A stretch of DNA of 64,000 bases from Nocardioides luteus. GTDB lineage: Bacteria; Actinomycetota; Actinomycetes; Propionibacteriales; Nocardioidaceae. Within the stretch, counting starts at the first letter, position 1. Each line of letters begins with the position of its first letter. Below are positions 19,254 through 34,405 of this stretch, piece by piece. The position numbers and the translations under genes were made by a program. The stretch spans positions 62,001 through 126,000 of the forward strand of contig NZ_JZDQ02000010.1 of assembly GCF_000960475.2 (NCBI RefSeq), written 5' to 3'. The notes below the pieces were generated by a model that saw nothing but the letters and a program-made list of their open reading frames with translations, was not told the DNA's origin and searched no databases.

Positions 19254-19260
19254 AAGGCGG

Positions 19261-19329
19261 GTAACACGTTGTTCGTAGGACTGCTCGCCCTATCTAATGG
19301 GGCGAGCAGTCCTACGAACGACGTGTTAC
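19261..19329. repeat. 30-bp near-perfect inverted repeat (hairpin)
   Basis: Arms 19261-19290 and 19300-19329 pair at all 30 positions, 29 Watson-Crick and one G-T, around the 9-base loop TATCTAATG. It begins seven bases after the monooxygenase stop. There is no T-run. It probably terminates the monooxygenase transcript and shields the next gene, but it is unusually long for that purpose. Confidence 0.75.
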
Positions 19330-19374
19330 AGGCCGGGCGGCGCGTCGGAAGGCTGAGATTTATCCCGTACGTAC

Positions 19375-19386
19375 GCGATATATCGC
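19375..19386. promoter_or_regulatory. Perfect palindrome at the promoter of the SARP-STAND gene
   Basis: GCGATATATCGC, directly preceded by CGTACGTA. It contains possible -10 hexamers (GATATA, TATATC) and ends nine bases before ATG 19396, so the mRNA would have almost no leader. A bound regulator here would block transcription. Confidence 0.45.
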
Positions 19387-19395
19387 TATGACAGA

Positions 19396-22300
19396 ATGGC
19401 GGCTGTGACGACGCTGAGTGTGCTGGACGAGGTGACCTGGGCGGGGCTGCCGGTGGCCGGCGAGCGGACCCGGGCGCTGTTGCGCGCCCTCGTCGAGGCC
19501 GGTCCGCGGGGTGCGTCCGAGGAGGCCCTGGTCGAGGAGATCTGGGGTCTCGACGACGTTCCCGCCAACCCGTCCAAGGCGCTCCAGGTGGTCGTCTCCC
19601 GAGCCCGGACGGCCACCGCGGCCGACGCGATCGAACGTACGCCACGGGGCTACCGCCTCGGCCTCGGCCCCGGCGAGGTCGACGCCTGGTCGCTGCGCCC
19701 GGAGGCACTGAGGCTGGCCGCGGAGAAGCGCTATGCCGAGGCGCTCCCGCTGCTCGAGCGGCTGGACCGCCTCGACCCCGGCGAGGAGGTCACCGAGGCG
19801 CTGCTCCGGGCGGTCGCGGCGGTGCACGGCGTGCCGGCGGCGCTGGAGCGCTTCGAGAGCTACCGGTCCGGGCTGGCCGAGGGGCTCGGTGTCGACCCGA
19901 GCCCGCGGCTGCGGGCGGTCCACGCCGAGCTGCTCGCCCGCGACCGGCCGGTGCGCTCGGGGCTGCGCCACGACACCGACGTGCTGATCGGGCGCGAGCA
20001 GGACACCGCCGAGGTCTCCGCCCTGCTGAAGAGCTCGCGGGTGGTCACGATCCTCGGCCCCGGCGGGCTCGGCAAGACCAGCCTCGCCCAGGTGATCGCC
20101 CACGACGCCGAGCAGCCGGTCGTCCACTTCGTCGAGCTGGTCGGCGTGACCGCCCCCGACGACCTGGTCAGCGAGGTCGGCTCGGCGCTCGGCGTCCGCG
20201 ACTCGATCGCCGGGCGCGACCGGCTCACCCCCGAGCAGCGGGCCGACGTGCGCTCGCGGATCGCGCAGCAGCTCGACGGTGTGCCCACCCTGCTCGTGCT
20301 CGACAACTGCGAGCACATCGTGGCCGCCGTCGCCGACCTGGTCGCCTTCCTGGTCGCGACCGTCCGCGACCTGACCGTGCTGACCACCTCCCGCAGCCCG
20401 CTCGCCGTCGGGGCGGAGCGGGTCTACCCGCTCGGCCGGCTCGGGACGTACGACGGCAGCGAGCTGTTCCGCCGCCGCGCGGTCGCGGCGCGACCGGGTG
20501 TCCACCTCGACGAGGGGCGGGTCGACGAGATCGTGACCCGGCTCGACGGTCTGCCGCTGGCGATCGAGCTGGCCGCGGTCAAGGTGCGGGCGATGTCGGT
20601 CGAGGACATCGCCCGGCGGCTGGAGAACCGGTTCGAGCTGCTGCGCGGCGGTGACCGCAACGCGCCCGACCGTCATCAGACCCTGGTCGCGGTCATCGAC
20701 TGGTCCTGGAACCTCCTCGCCGAGCGCGAGCGGCGGGCGATGCGCTGGCTCTCGGTCTTCCACGACGGGTTCACCCTCGCGGCCGCCGAGGCGATGCTCG
20801 GCGCCGACACGTTCGCCGCGATCGAGGAGCTCGTCGACCAGTCCCTGCTGACGGTCGTCGATGCACCGCTGGGCTTCCGCTACCGCATGCTCGAGACCGT
20901 CCGCGAGTTCGGCCGGATGCAGCTGATCGCCGCCGGGGAGGAGGTCGCGGCCCGCGCGGCGCAGCGGACCTGGGCCGCCGACTACGCCGACACGAGCGCC
21001 GGTCGGATCTACTCCTCGGAGCAGTTCGACGCCATGGACGAGCTGCGCGCGGAGGAGAGCAACCTCGCCGACATCCTGCGCCAGGTCCTGGCCGACGACG
21101 ACGCCGAGTCGGTCATCCGGCTCTTCTGTGCGCTGGGGGTCTTCTGGACCATCGCGGGCGAGCACCAGCGGGTGATCATGCTCGCCGGACCGGTCGGCGA
21201 TCTGCTCGCCGAGTGGGAGCCGCCGGCGGAGATGCTGGAGAAGACCCGGCTCGTGCTGGCACTGCTTCTCTTCGGTGTCGCCGTCACCGGCGGCTCGGGC
21301 CTGCAGCGGCTGATGACGACCCTCGACCGGATCGGCGCGGAGGCCGCCGACCCGCAGCTGCGGGTGATGCTCAAGGTGATGCGGGCGATGGCAGCCAGCG
21401 TCGCCCGGACGGGTGTGGGCGAGCCCGGCCGGCGGCTCGAGGACGAGCTGACGGACCTGATCACCGACCCCGATCCCGAGGTGCGCGCTCGTGCCTACAC
21501 CTTCCTCAGCCACGAACGGGAGAACCTCGGTGACCCCGAGGGCGCGCTGGCCGCGGGGCAGGAGGCGCTGCGCCTCACCGGCACCGGCGGCGGACTCTGG
21601 CCGCGCGCGATGCTGCACGCCCAGCTCAGTGGCCTCTACGCCCAGGTCGGCCGTCTCGGCGAGGCCGCGGACCATGCCCGCGAGGCCGTCCCGGTCCTGC
21701 GCCGCCTCGGTGCCGACGACGACCTCGTCCAGACCCACGCGATCCTGGTGGCGTACGCCGTGGAGCGGGGCCGCCTCGAGGAGGCCGCCGAGATCCTCGC
21801 CGAGCTCTCCGAGGAGCAGCCCCGCGGCGGCTTCGGCTCCCGGGGCGCGGTCCACGGCGCCCGTGCCCAGCTCCTCCTCGCCCAGGGGAGGACCGGGGAA
21901 GGCCTGGCGCTGCTGCGTGACGTGGTGGCGACGATGGGTGAGCTGCCGTTCCCCGGGTTCACCGACGACCCCGACCTGGTGCCGTGGCGGGTCGCGGCGG
22001 AGGCGGTCGCCGTGGTCAGCTGCGCCCGGCACGGCGAGGGCACCGACGGTGCCGACCTCTTCGCCGTCCTGATCGACAAGGCCCCGCGCCTGGTCGCCGA
22101 GGAGCGCAGATCCCAGGACTATCCCGTCACCGGCATGCTGCTGCTCGCGCTCGGCGTCTGGGGTCTGCTGCGCGAGGCGCTGCCGCGGGAGGAGTCGGTG
22201 CGGCTGATGGTGCTGGGCGACCGGTTCGGCTACTCCCGCTCCTTCCTCGACATGCGCTGGGAGCTCGCGGTCGCCGATGCGGAGCGGCTCGCGCCCGGCG

Positions 22301-22398
22301 TACTCGAACGCGTCTCGCAGGAGTACGGCGAACGCCGCGGGCTCGCCCTGCTGGACGAGGCCCGCGGCGTCATCGCGCGCGTGGCTCCTGGCAGCTAG
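19396..22398 (+). CDS. SARP-type regulator with BTAD, STAND NTPase and TPR domains
   Basis: 1000 residues. Residues 1-95 form an OmpR-like winged helix and about 100-180 a bacterial transcriptional activator (BTAD) domain. An NB-ARC-like STAND NTPase follows (Walker A GPGGLGKTS near 222, Walker B LLVLDNCEH near 298, then LTTSRSPL). Next is a helical domain with RMLETVREFGR, then TPR-like repeats to the end. Such proteins act as signal-gated activators, often of export or secondary-metabolite genes. The stop overlaps the stop of the convergent Drr-type exporter by four bases, which suggests the exporter as a target. The ligand is unknown. Confidence 0.85.
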   Translation: MAAVTTLSVLDEVTWAGLPVAGERTRALLRALVEAGPRGASEEALVEEIWGLDDVPANPSKALQVVVSRARTATAADAIERTPRGYRLGLGPGEVDAWSLRPEALRLAAEKRYAEALPLLERLDRLDPGEEVTEALLRAVAAVHGVPAALERFESYRSGLAEGLGVDPSPRLRAVHAELLARDRPVRSGLRHDTDVLIGREQDTAEVSALLKSSRVVTILGPGGLGKTSLAQVIAHDAEQPVVHFVELVGVTAPDDLVSEVGSALGVRDSIAGRDRLTPEQRADVRSRIAQQLDGVPTLLVLDNCEHIVAAVADLVAFLVATVRDLTVLTTSRSPLAVGAERVYPLGRLGTYDGSELFRRRAVAARPGVHLDEGRVDEIVTRLDGLPLAIELAAVKVRAMSVEDIARRLENRFELLRGGDRNAPDRHQTLVAVIDWSWNLLAERERRAMRWLSVFHDGFTLAAAEAMLGADTFAAIEELVDQSLLTVVDAPLGFRYRMLETVREFGRMQLIAAGEEVAARAAQRTWAADYADTSAGRIYSSEQFDAMDELRAEESNLADILRQVLADDDAESVIRLFCALGVFWTIAGEHQRVIMLAGPVGDLLAEWEPPAEMLEKTRLVLALLLFGVAVTGGSGLQRLMTTLDRIGAEAADPQLRVMLKVMRAMAASVARTGVGEPGRRLEDELTDLITDPDPEVRARAYTFLSHERENLGDPEGALAAGQEALRLTGTGGGLWPRAMLHAQLSGLYAQVGRLGEAADHAREAVPVLRRLGADDDLVQTHAILVAYAVERGRLEEAAEILAELSEEQPRGGFGSRGAVHGARAQLLLAQGRTGEGLALLRDVVATMGELPFPGFTDDPDLVPWRVAAEAVAVVSCARHGEGTDGADLFAVLIDKAPRLVAEERRSQDYPVTGMLLLALGVWGLLREALPREESVRLMVLGDRFGYSRSFLDMRWELAVADAERLAPGVLERVSQEYGERRGLALLDEARGVIARVAPGS

Positions 22399-23213
22399 AG
22401 CTTCTTGCTGTAGCTCCACACCGAGATCGGCGCGAAGATCGCGACGACCACGACGCACCCGACCAGCGCCCACACGACACTCAGGGTGAGGTCGCCGGCG
22501 TTCATCAGGTCGCGGGTGGCGTTGATTACCAGCGTGACCGGATTGACGTCGACGAAGTGCTGCAGCCAGCTCGGCATGGTCTCCTTCGGCACGAACGCGG
22601 GGGAGAGGAAGGTCAGCGGGAACATGATCATCATGCCCAGCCCCTGCACTCCGCCCGCGGTCTTCAGGACCGTGCCGAGCCAGGTGAAGATCCAGCTCAG
22701 CGACCAGCCGGCGAAGATGGTCAGCGCCCAGCCGGCGAGCACGCCGCCGACGCCGCCACCGGGGCGGTAGCCCATCAGCAGGCCGACCAGGATCGTCAGC
22801 GTCGCCGCGATCCCGTAGCGGAGCAGGTCGGCGACGGCCGGCCCGGCCAGCGGCGCGATCCGGGCGATCGGGAGCGCCTTGAACCGGTCGAAGACGCCCT
22901 TGTCCATGTCCTCGCGCAGCTGGGTGCCGCGGGCCATCGAGGCGGTCAGCGCGGTCTGGGCGAGGATGCCGGTGATGATGGTGGGCAGGTACGCCTTCAC
23001 GTCACCGGAGATCGCGCCGCCGAAGATGTAGGCGAACATCGCCGTGAACAGCAGCGGCTGGATCGTGACGTCGAAGAACTGCTCGGGGTTGCGCATCATC
23101 TTGATCAGTGCGCGCCGGGCCATGGTGAACGTCTGGGCGATCGTCTCGCCGACGCCGGGGTGGGTCTTGAGCGGGCGGTCGGCGACGGCGTACGTCGAGA
23201 TCAGTGCAGCCAT
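22395..23213 (-). CDS. ABC-2 type permease, DrrB-like
   Basis: 272 residues with six hydrophobic helices. It belongs to the daunorubicin-resistance permease group: PEQFFDVTIQPLLFTAMFAYIFGGAI near the first helices and GVQGLGMMIMFPLTFLSPAFVPKETMPSW late, which is the ABC-2 signature. It partners with the ATPase encoded immediately upstream, one base apart. The pair should export a hydrophobic drug or lipid. Confidence 0.88.
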   Translation of the reverse strand: MAALISTYAVADRPLKTHPGVGETIAQTFTMARRALIKMMRNPEQFFDVTIQPLLFTAMFAYIFGGAISGDVKAYLPTIITGILAQTALTASMARGTQLREDMDKGVFDRFKALPIARIAPLAGPAVADLLRYGIAATLTILVGLLMGYRPGGGVGGVLAGWALTIFAGWSLSWIFTWLGTVLKTAGGVQGLGMMIMFPLTFLSPAFVPKETMPSWLQHFVDVNPVTLVINATRDLMNAGDLTLSVVWALVGCVVVVAIFAPISVWSYSKKL

Positions 23214-23214
23214 C

Positions 23215-24225
23215 TCAGGCCACCTCCTCGGTGCGGATGTCGGTGCGGATGTCGGTGCGGTCGGGGTTCTCCGGGTTCTCGGTGCCGTGGCCGGTCAGGG
23301 CGAGGAAGACCTCGTCCAGGGTCGGCTGCTGCACGTTGGCGGTGGTGATCGAGATGCCGGCGTGGCGCAGGCCGATCAGCACGTCGGCGGCCCGGTCGGC
23401 ATCGGCCAGCGGTACGTTGACGCCGCCCGCCTCGGGAGTGAGCACGGGGCGCTCGCCGGTGACCTTCTCGACCACGGCCGCGGCGGTGGCGACCTGCGCC
23501 TTGTCGCTCAGGCGCAGGTGCAGGGTGGAGTTGCCCACGGAGGTCTTGAGCTCCTCCGAGGTGCCCTCGGCGACCTTGACGCCGCGGTCGATGACCGCGA
23601 TCCGGTCGGCGAGTTGGTCGGCCTCGTCGAGGTACTGCGTGGTCAGCAGGACGGTGGAGCCGCCGGCCACGAGCGTACGGATGGTGTCCCACATCTGGCC
23701 GCGGGTGCGCGGGTCCAGGCCGGTGGTCGGCTCGTCCAGGAAGATCAGCGGCGGGCGGGACAGCAGCGAGGCGGCCAGATCGAGGCGCCGGCGCATGCCG
23801 CCGGAGAACTTCGAGATCTGCCGCTTGGCGGCCTCCTGGAGCCCGAAGGACTCCAGCAGCTCCTCCGAGGCGGCCCGGGCATCCTTGCCGGACATGCCCA
23901 GCAGGCGGCCGAAGAGGACCAGGTTCTCGGTGGCGGTGAGGTTCTCGTCGACGGAGGCGTACTGCCCCGTCACGCCGACGAGCTGACGCACCTGGTGGGG
24001 GTGCGCCTTGACGTCGACCCCGAAGATCTCCGCCTTGCCGGCGTCGATCGGGAGCAGGGTCGCGAGCATCTTGAGGGTCGTGGTCTTGCCGGCGCCGTTG
24101 GGGCCCAGCACGCCGAAGACCTCGCCGCGGCGGATCTCGAGGTCGATCCCGTCGACCGCGGTGAAGTCGCCGAAGGTCTTGACCAGACCTGAGGCCGATA
24201 CGGCCAGTTCGGTGGTGGTTGTCAT
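23215..24225 (-). CDS. ABC transporter ATP-binding protein, DrrA-like
   Basis: 336 residues. Walker A GPNGAGKTT (41-49), Q-loop TGQYASVDENLT, signature FSGGMRRRLDLA, Walker B PLIFLDEPTTGLD and H-loop LLTTQYLDEADQLADRI are intact; YASVDENLT and the about 90-residue C-terminal domain are typical of DrrA. The C-terminus ends in short repeats (NPENP, then TDIRTDIRTE), encoded by a tandem 12-bp DNA repeat at 23231-23254. It forms an exporter with the downstream permease and is probably controlled by the convergent SARP-STAND protein. Confidence 0.9.
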   Translation of the reverse strand: MTTTTELAVSASGLVKTFGDFTAVDGIDLEIRRGEVFGVLGPNGAGKTTTLKMLATLLPIDAGKAEIFGVDVKAHPHQVRQLVGVTGQYASVDENLTATENLVLFGRLLGMSGKDARAASEELLESFGLQEAAKRQISKFSGGMRRRLDLAASLLSRPPLIFLDEPTTGLDPRTRGQMWDTIRTLVAGGSTVLLTTQYLDEADQLADRIAVIDRGVKVAEGTSEELKTSVGNSTLHLRLSDKAQVATAAAVVEKVTGERPVLTPEAGGVNVPLADADRAADVLIGLRHAGISITTANVQQPTLDEVFLALTGHGTENPENPDRTDIRTDIRTEEVA

Positions 24226-24292
24226 GCTTCCACGGTGAGGGGTGCCGGTTTCACGGCGCCTTCACGACGGTTTCACGATCGACGAGCGGGTG

Positions 24293-24847
24293 TCAGCGGG
24301 CGGCGTCGAGCCGGGCGAGGACGTCGTCGAGGTCGTCGCCGACCACCAGCGTCTCGGCGGGGGAGCCGTGCAGGAACCCCGCCTCGGCGATACGCTCCAT
24401 CATCTCCACGAGCGGGTCCCAGAACCCGTTGATGTTGAGGAGACCGACCGGCTTGCCGTGCAGCGACAGGGTCTGCCAGGTCCACACCTCGAAGAGCTCC
24501 TCGAGGGTGCCGATCCCGCCGGGAAGGGCGAGGAACGCCTCGGCGCGCTCGGCCATCATGGCCTTGCGCTCGTGCATGGTGTCGACCACGACCGTCTGCA
24601 TCCCCGGCGCGCCTTCGACGCGACCCCATTCACGCTCGACCATGAATCGCGGGATCACGCCGAAGACCCTGCCGTTGGCGTCGATGGCACCCTGGGAGAT
24701 CTGGCCCATGAGGCCGCCGCCACCGGCGCCGTAGACCAGCTCGATGCCGCGCTCGGCCAATCCCGCGCCGACCTCGTAGGCCGACTCCCCGAGCGCCGGG
24801 TCGTTGCCGTCGCGGGAGCCGAGAAAGACCGCCAGGTGCTTGATCAT
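24293..24847 (-). CDS. LOG-family protein (cytokinin riboside 5'-monophosphate phosphoribohydrolase type)
   Basis: 184 residues with the family motif PGGIGTLEELFEVWTW and the upstream VVDTMHERKAMMAERAEAFLALP. The GAGGGGLMG glycine loop near residue 40 binds the phosphate. LOG enzymes cleave N6-modified AMP (or AMP itself) to the free base and ribose 5-phosphate. In actinobacteria the physiological substrate is often uncertain. It has its own leaderless-type promoter. Confidence 0.88.
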   Translation of the reverse strand: MIKHLAVFLGSRDGNDPALGESAYEVGAGLAERGIELVYGAGGGGLMGQISQGAIDANGRVFGVIPRFMVEREWGRVEGAPGMQTVVVDTMHERKAMMAERAEAFLALPGGIGTLEELFEVWTWQTLSLHGKPVGLLNINGFWDPLVEMMERIAEAGFLHGSPAETLVVGDDLDDVLARLDAAR

Positions 24848-24854
24848 GCGGCGA

Positions 24855-24860
24855 AGGTTA
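24855..24860 (-). promoter_or_regulatory. -10 element, leaderless start of the LOG gene
   Basis: On the minus strand TAACCT is followed by seven bases and the ATG at 24847. Confidence 0.5.
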
Positions 24861-24866
24861 GCCCTC

Positions 24867-25697
24867 TCAGGAGATCTCCTGGTCGGTCAACGCGCGGAAC
24901 TGCCGATAGACGTCGTCATCGCCGGTGACGGTGATGCCGGCGTCGTCACGCCGGCGCCAGAGCCAGGCGTCGAGGTCGTCCGCCGTGCCCTCGACCACCG
25001 CGTCCGGCTCGGTGCCCGGCGGGATGGAGCCGGCTGCCGCCACCTTGATGTCGGGCTCGTTCTCGAGCCTGTCGCCGTCGGGCCTGGTGCCGCTGAACAG
25101 GCCGATCTCGACCCAGGTCCGGGTGTCGGTGTCGGTGTCGGTGGCGTCGATGCGTACGAACTGGTTCTTGCCCTCGAAGCTGCCCCAGGTCGGCTTGCCG
25201 CCGTAGAAGAGGTCGAGGATCTCGTCGACGCCATCGGCGGCGAGGGCCGGGTCCAGCGGCGTCACGGTGCCGGCGGTGAGCTCGGCGTCGAGACGGTGGA
25301 TGAGGATCTCGTGGGCCTGGCGCCGGTAGGTGAATCCGGCGGTCTGGTCCTGCGACCAGGACCAGGCGGGCTCCTCGGGCGCGATCTGCTCCAGGGTCTT
25401 GATGAAGCGGGCGTTGACCTCGTCGAAGTAGGCGAGAAGTTCCTCGTACGTCGCGTCCGCGGGCTTTTCCCGCTCGGTGTAGGTCTCGTCGGTCGGCTCG
25501 GCCGGCCTGGTCTCGAGGACGAAGGTCCAGAAGTGCTGCACCACGCCGGCGACGTGCCACAGCAGGTCGGCGGCGGTCCACTCCGGAGCGCTGGGCACCG
25601 TGGCGGTGGGATCCGTGTCCGCGAGCACGGCACGGAAACGCGCCGACTCGGACCGGATGTGGTCGAGGTAGGCGGTGGGGGTGAGGCGAGTCGTCAT
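24867..25697 (-). CDS. Maleylpyruvate-isomerase-like / DinB-fold protein
   Basis: 276 residues from ATG 25697. The N-terminal four-helix bundle (SARFRAVLADTD, then PEWTAADLLWHVAGVVQHFW) with FTYRRQAHEILIHRLDAE matches the mycothiol-dependent maleylpyruvate isomerase / DinB_2 group common in actinobacteria. The metal-binding His residues would be those in LWHVAG and the RRQAHEILIHR pair. A C-terminal SCP2-like segment follows from about 190. It probably uses mycothiol as cofactor; the substrate is unknown. Confidence 0.72.
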   Translation of the reverse strand: MTTRLTPTAYLDHIRSESARFRAVLADTDPTATVPSAPEWTAADLLWHVAGVVQHFWTFVLETRPAEPTDETYTEREKPADATYEELLAYFDEVNARFIKTLEQIAPEEPAWSWSQDQTAGFTYRRQAHEILIHRLDAELTAGTVTPLDPALAADGVDEILDLFYGGKPTWGSFEGKNQFVRIDATDTDTDTRTWVEIGLFSGTRPDGDRLENEPDIKVAAAGSIPPGTEPDAVVEGTADDLDAWLWRRRDDAGITVTGDDDVYRQFRALTDQEIS

Positions 25698-25704
25698 GGA
25701 GCGA

Positions 25705-25710
25705 ACACTA
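25705..25710 (-). promoter_or_regulatory. -10 element, leaderless start of the DinB-fold gene
   Basis: On the minus strand TAGTGT is followed by seven bases and the ATG at 25697. Confidence 0.5.
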
Positions 25711-25774
25711 GGCGTCGGCGCCGGAAGCTTTCCTCCGGGTTTCTCCTGGCGCCGTCTCAGCGGGCGAACACGCT

Positions 25775-27780
<2,006 letters not shown>

Positions 27781-27784
<4 letters not shown>

Positions 27785-28971
27785 GCACGACTGTGCCCGA
27801 TTCTTGGGAGAAGCGCTACGCCGCCTCCCTGATGAACACCTTCGGCGCCCCCAAGCTGGTCCTCACCCGAGGCGAGGGCGCCCACGTGTGGGACGAGAAC
27901 GGCAAGGAGTACGTCGACCTGCTGGCCGGCATCGCGGTGAACGCCCTGGGCCACGCCCACCCGGCGCTGGTCTCCGCGGTGACCTCCCAGATGGAGACCC
28001 TCGGGCACGTCTCCAACTTCTTCACCTCCCACCCGCAGGTCGAGCTGGCCGAGGCGCTGCTCGCCCGGGTCCCCGGGGGCGAGAGCGGCCGGGTCTTCTT
28101 CACCAACTCCGGCACGGAGGCCAACGAGGCCGGCTTCAAGCTGACCCGGCGCACCGGCCGCACCCACATCGTGGCCGCCCAGGGCGCGTTCCACGGCCGC
28201 TCGATGGGTGCCCTGGCGCTGACCGCCAAGGAGGCCTACCGGGCGCCGTTCGAGCCGCTGCCGGGCGAGGTCACCTTCGTGCCCTACGGCGACGCCTCGG
28301 CGCTGGCGGCTGCTGTCACCGACGAGACCGCGGCGATCATCCTCGAGCCGACCCAGGGCGAGGCCGGCGTCATCGTCCCGCCCGCCGACTACCTGGCCGC
28401 CGCGCGGGCCGTGGCCGACGAGCACGGCGCGCTGCTGTGGCTCGACGAGATCCAGTCCGGCCTCGGCCGCACCGGCCGCTGGTTCGCCCACGAGACCTCC
28501 GGCATCACCGCCGACATCGTCACCCTCGCCAAGGGCCTCGGCGGCGGCTTCCCGATCGGCGCCTGCATCGGTCTGGGCCGGGCGGCGTCGCTCTTCGAGC
28601 CCGGCAACCACGGCACCACCTTCGGCGGCAACCCGGTCGCCTGCGCCGCGGGCCTCGCCGTCATCGAGACCATCGAGTCCGAGGGCCTGCTCGAGCACGT
28701 CACCGTGCTCGGCCAGAAGCTGCGCGACGGGCTCGCCGCCGACCCGCGGGTCGCCCGTGTCGACGGCGATGGCCTCTTCATCGGCGTGGTCCTGTCCGAC
28801 CTCGACTCGGGCGCGGTCGCCGCGGCCGCTCTCGAGGCGGGCTTCATCCTCAACAACGCCACCCCCGAGCGGATCCGGATCGTCCCGCCGCTCGTCCTCA
28901 CCGAGGACGACGCCGAGGCGCTGCTGGCCGCGTGGCCGGCCATCCTCAACCAAGCGGAGGGGACGAGATGA
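27781..28971 (+). CDS. argD: Acetylornithine aminotransferase
   Basis: 396 residues. PLP-dependent transfer of the amino group from glutamate to N-acetylglutamate semialdehyde. Family landmarks are [58 protein letters not shown] and the PLP Lys in [15 protein letters not shown]; the terminal [12 protein letters not shown] is also typical. Start and stop both overlap neighbours by four bases. Confidence 0.96.
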
Positions 28972-29887
28972 CCAGACACTTCCTGCGCGACGATGACCTC
29001 AACCCTGCCGAGCAGGCCGAGGTGCTGGCGCTCGCGGCGGCGATGAAGCAGGACCCCTACGCGGCCAAGCCGCTCGCCGGTCCGGTGACCGTGGCCACGA
29101 TCTACGACAAGCCGACCCTGCGCACGCAGGCGTCGTTCTCCTCCGGGATCGCCGAGCTCGGCGGCCACTCGATGCTCGTCGACGGCCGCCTGGCCGGGAT
29201 CGGCGAGCGGGAGTCGGTCGCCGACGTCGCCCGGGTGCTCGGCCGGCAGGCGGGCGAGATCGTGTGGCGTACGTTCGCACAGGCCGACCTCGAGGAGATG
29301 GCCGCCCACGCCGGCGTCCCGGTCGTCAACGCGCTCACCGACGAGTTCCACCCCTGCCAGCTGCTCGCCGACCTGCAGACGCTGAGGGAGCACAAGGGAA
29401 CGCTGGCCGGTCTGACCGCGGCGTTCCTCGGCGACGCGGCCTGCAACATGGGCAACTCCTGGGCGCTGGCCGGCGCGATCGCCGGGATGCACGTCCGGTT
29501 CGGCGCCCCGGAGGGCTACGCCCCCGACGCGGAGGTGCTGGTCAGGGCGAAGGAGATCGCCGAGGAGACCGGCGGCTCGGTCACCGTGACCTCGGACCCG
29601 GTCGCGGCGGCAGCCGGGGCCGACGTACTCATCACCGACACCTGGGTCTCGATGGGCAAGGAGAGCGAGGCGGCCGCCCGGGTCGAGGTGTTCTCGCCCT
29701 ACGCGCTCACCACCGACCTGCTCGGCCACGCCGACGCCGACGCGGTCGTGCTGCACTGCCTGCCCGCCTACCGCGGCAAGGAGATCGAGGTCGAGGTGCT
29801 CGACGGTCCGCGGAGCCTGGTGTGGGACGAGGCCGAGAACCGGCGCCACGCCCAGAAGGCGATCCTGGCGTTCCTGTGGGAGCGACG

Positions 29888-29891
<4 letters not shown>
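28968..29891 (+). CDS. argF: Ornithine carbamoyltransferase with atypical carbamoyl-phosphate motif
   Basis: 307 residues. It makes citrulline from ornithine and carbamoyl phosphate. It has the actinobacterial start [27 protein letters not shown], the ornithine-binding SMG loop in [11 protein letters not shown], and [11 protein letters not shown]. Two normally strict motifs are altered. The carbamoyl-phosphate loop, usually STRTR, reads TLRTQ (about residues 46-50), and HCLPAHRG reads HCLPAYRG. The SMG loop still argues for ornithine rather than N-acetylornithine. Coupled to argD and argR by four-base overlaps. Confidence 0.9.
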
Positions 29892-33785
<3,894 letters not shown>

Positions 33786-33786
<1 letters not shown>

Positions 33787-34355
33787 TGCTGCTCACGGAC
33801 CTGTTGCACCAGCGCCCCGAGGTGACCGCTCCGCGGCTCCTCGGGGCGACGCTGTCGTTCGACGGGGTCAAGGTGCGGCTCACCGAGGTGGAGGCGTACG
33901 CGGCCGACGACCCCGGCTCGCACGCCTTCCGGGGCGAGACGAACCGCAACCGGGTGATGTTCGGGCCGCCGGGACGGCTCTACGTCTACTTCACCTACGG
34001 CATGCACTACTGCGCCAACCTCGTCTGCCACCCGGAGGGCGAGCCCGGCGGGATCCTGCTGCGTGCCGGCGAGATCGTCGACGGGATCGAGATCGTGCGG
34101 GAACGTCGTGGATCCGTACGCGACGTGGATCTCGCCCGGGGCCCGGCAAGGCTCGCCTCGGCGCTGGGGATCGACCTCAGCATGAACGGGACCAGCGACT
34201 TCGAGCTCGATCTGGCTCCGGCCGAGACCTGGGCGGGGATCGAGGTGGCCGCCGGGCCGCGGGTCGGGCTGCGCCTCGCCCCGGAGCGGCCGTGGCGGTT
34301 CTGGGTCTCGGGCGACCCGACGGTCTCGCGCTACCGGCCGGCGAAGGCTCTCTGA
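33786..34355 (+). CDS. mpg: DNA-3-methyladenine glycosylase (Aag/MPG family)
   Basis: 189 residues from GTG 33786, touching the argH stop. It removes alkylated and deaminated purines from DNA. The Aag fold is shown by LTEVEAYAADDPGSHAFRG, RNRVMFGPPGRLYVYFTYGMHYCANLV, then ILLRAGE and ARGPARLASALGI. The catalytic Glu is in EVEAY. M. tuberculosis mpg lies in the same region of the chromosome. Being coupled to argH, it is probably carried on the arginine operon transcript. Confidence 0.92.
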
Positions 34356-34405
34356 TCCCGTTCCACCGATGAGGACCACCGGGGTGCGTGGCGCCGCTTG
34401 TGTGC

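Noticed and set aside
19360..22473. Very long minus-strand open frame (1037 codons) opposite the SARP-STAND gene
   Set aside because: Low-complexity Gly/Arg/Val/Asp composition and no domain; a GC-driven shadow of the real gene.
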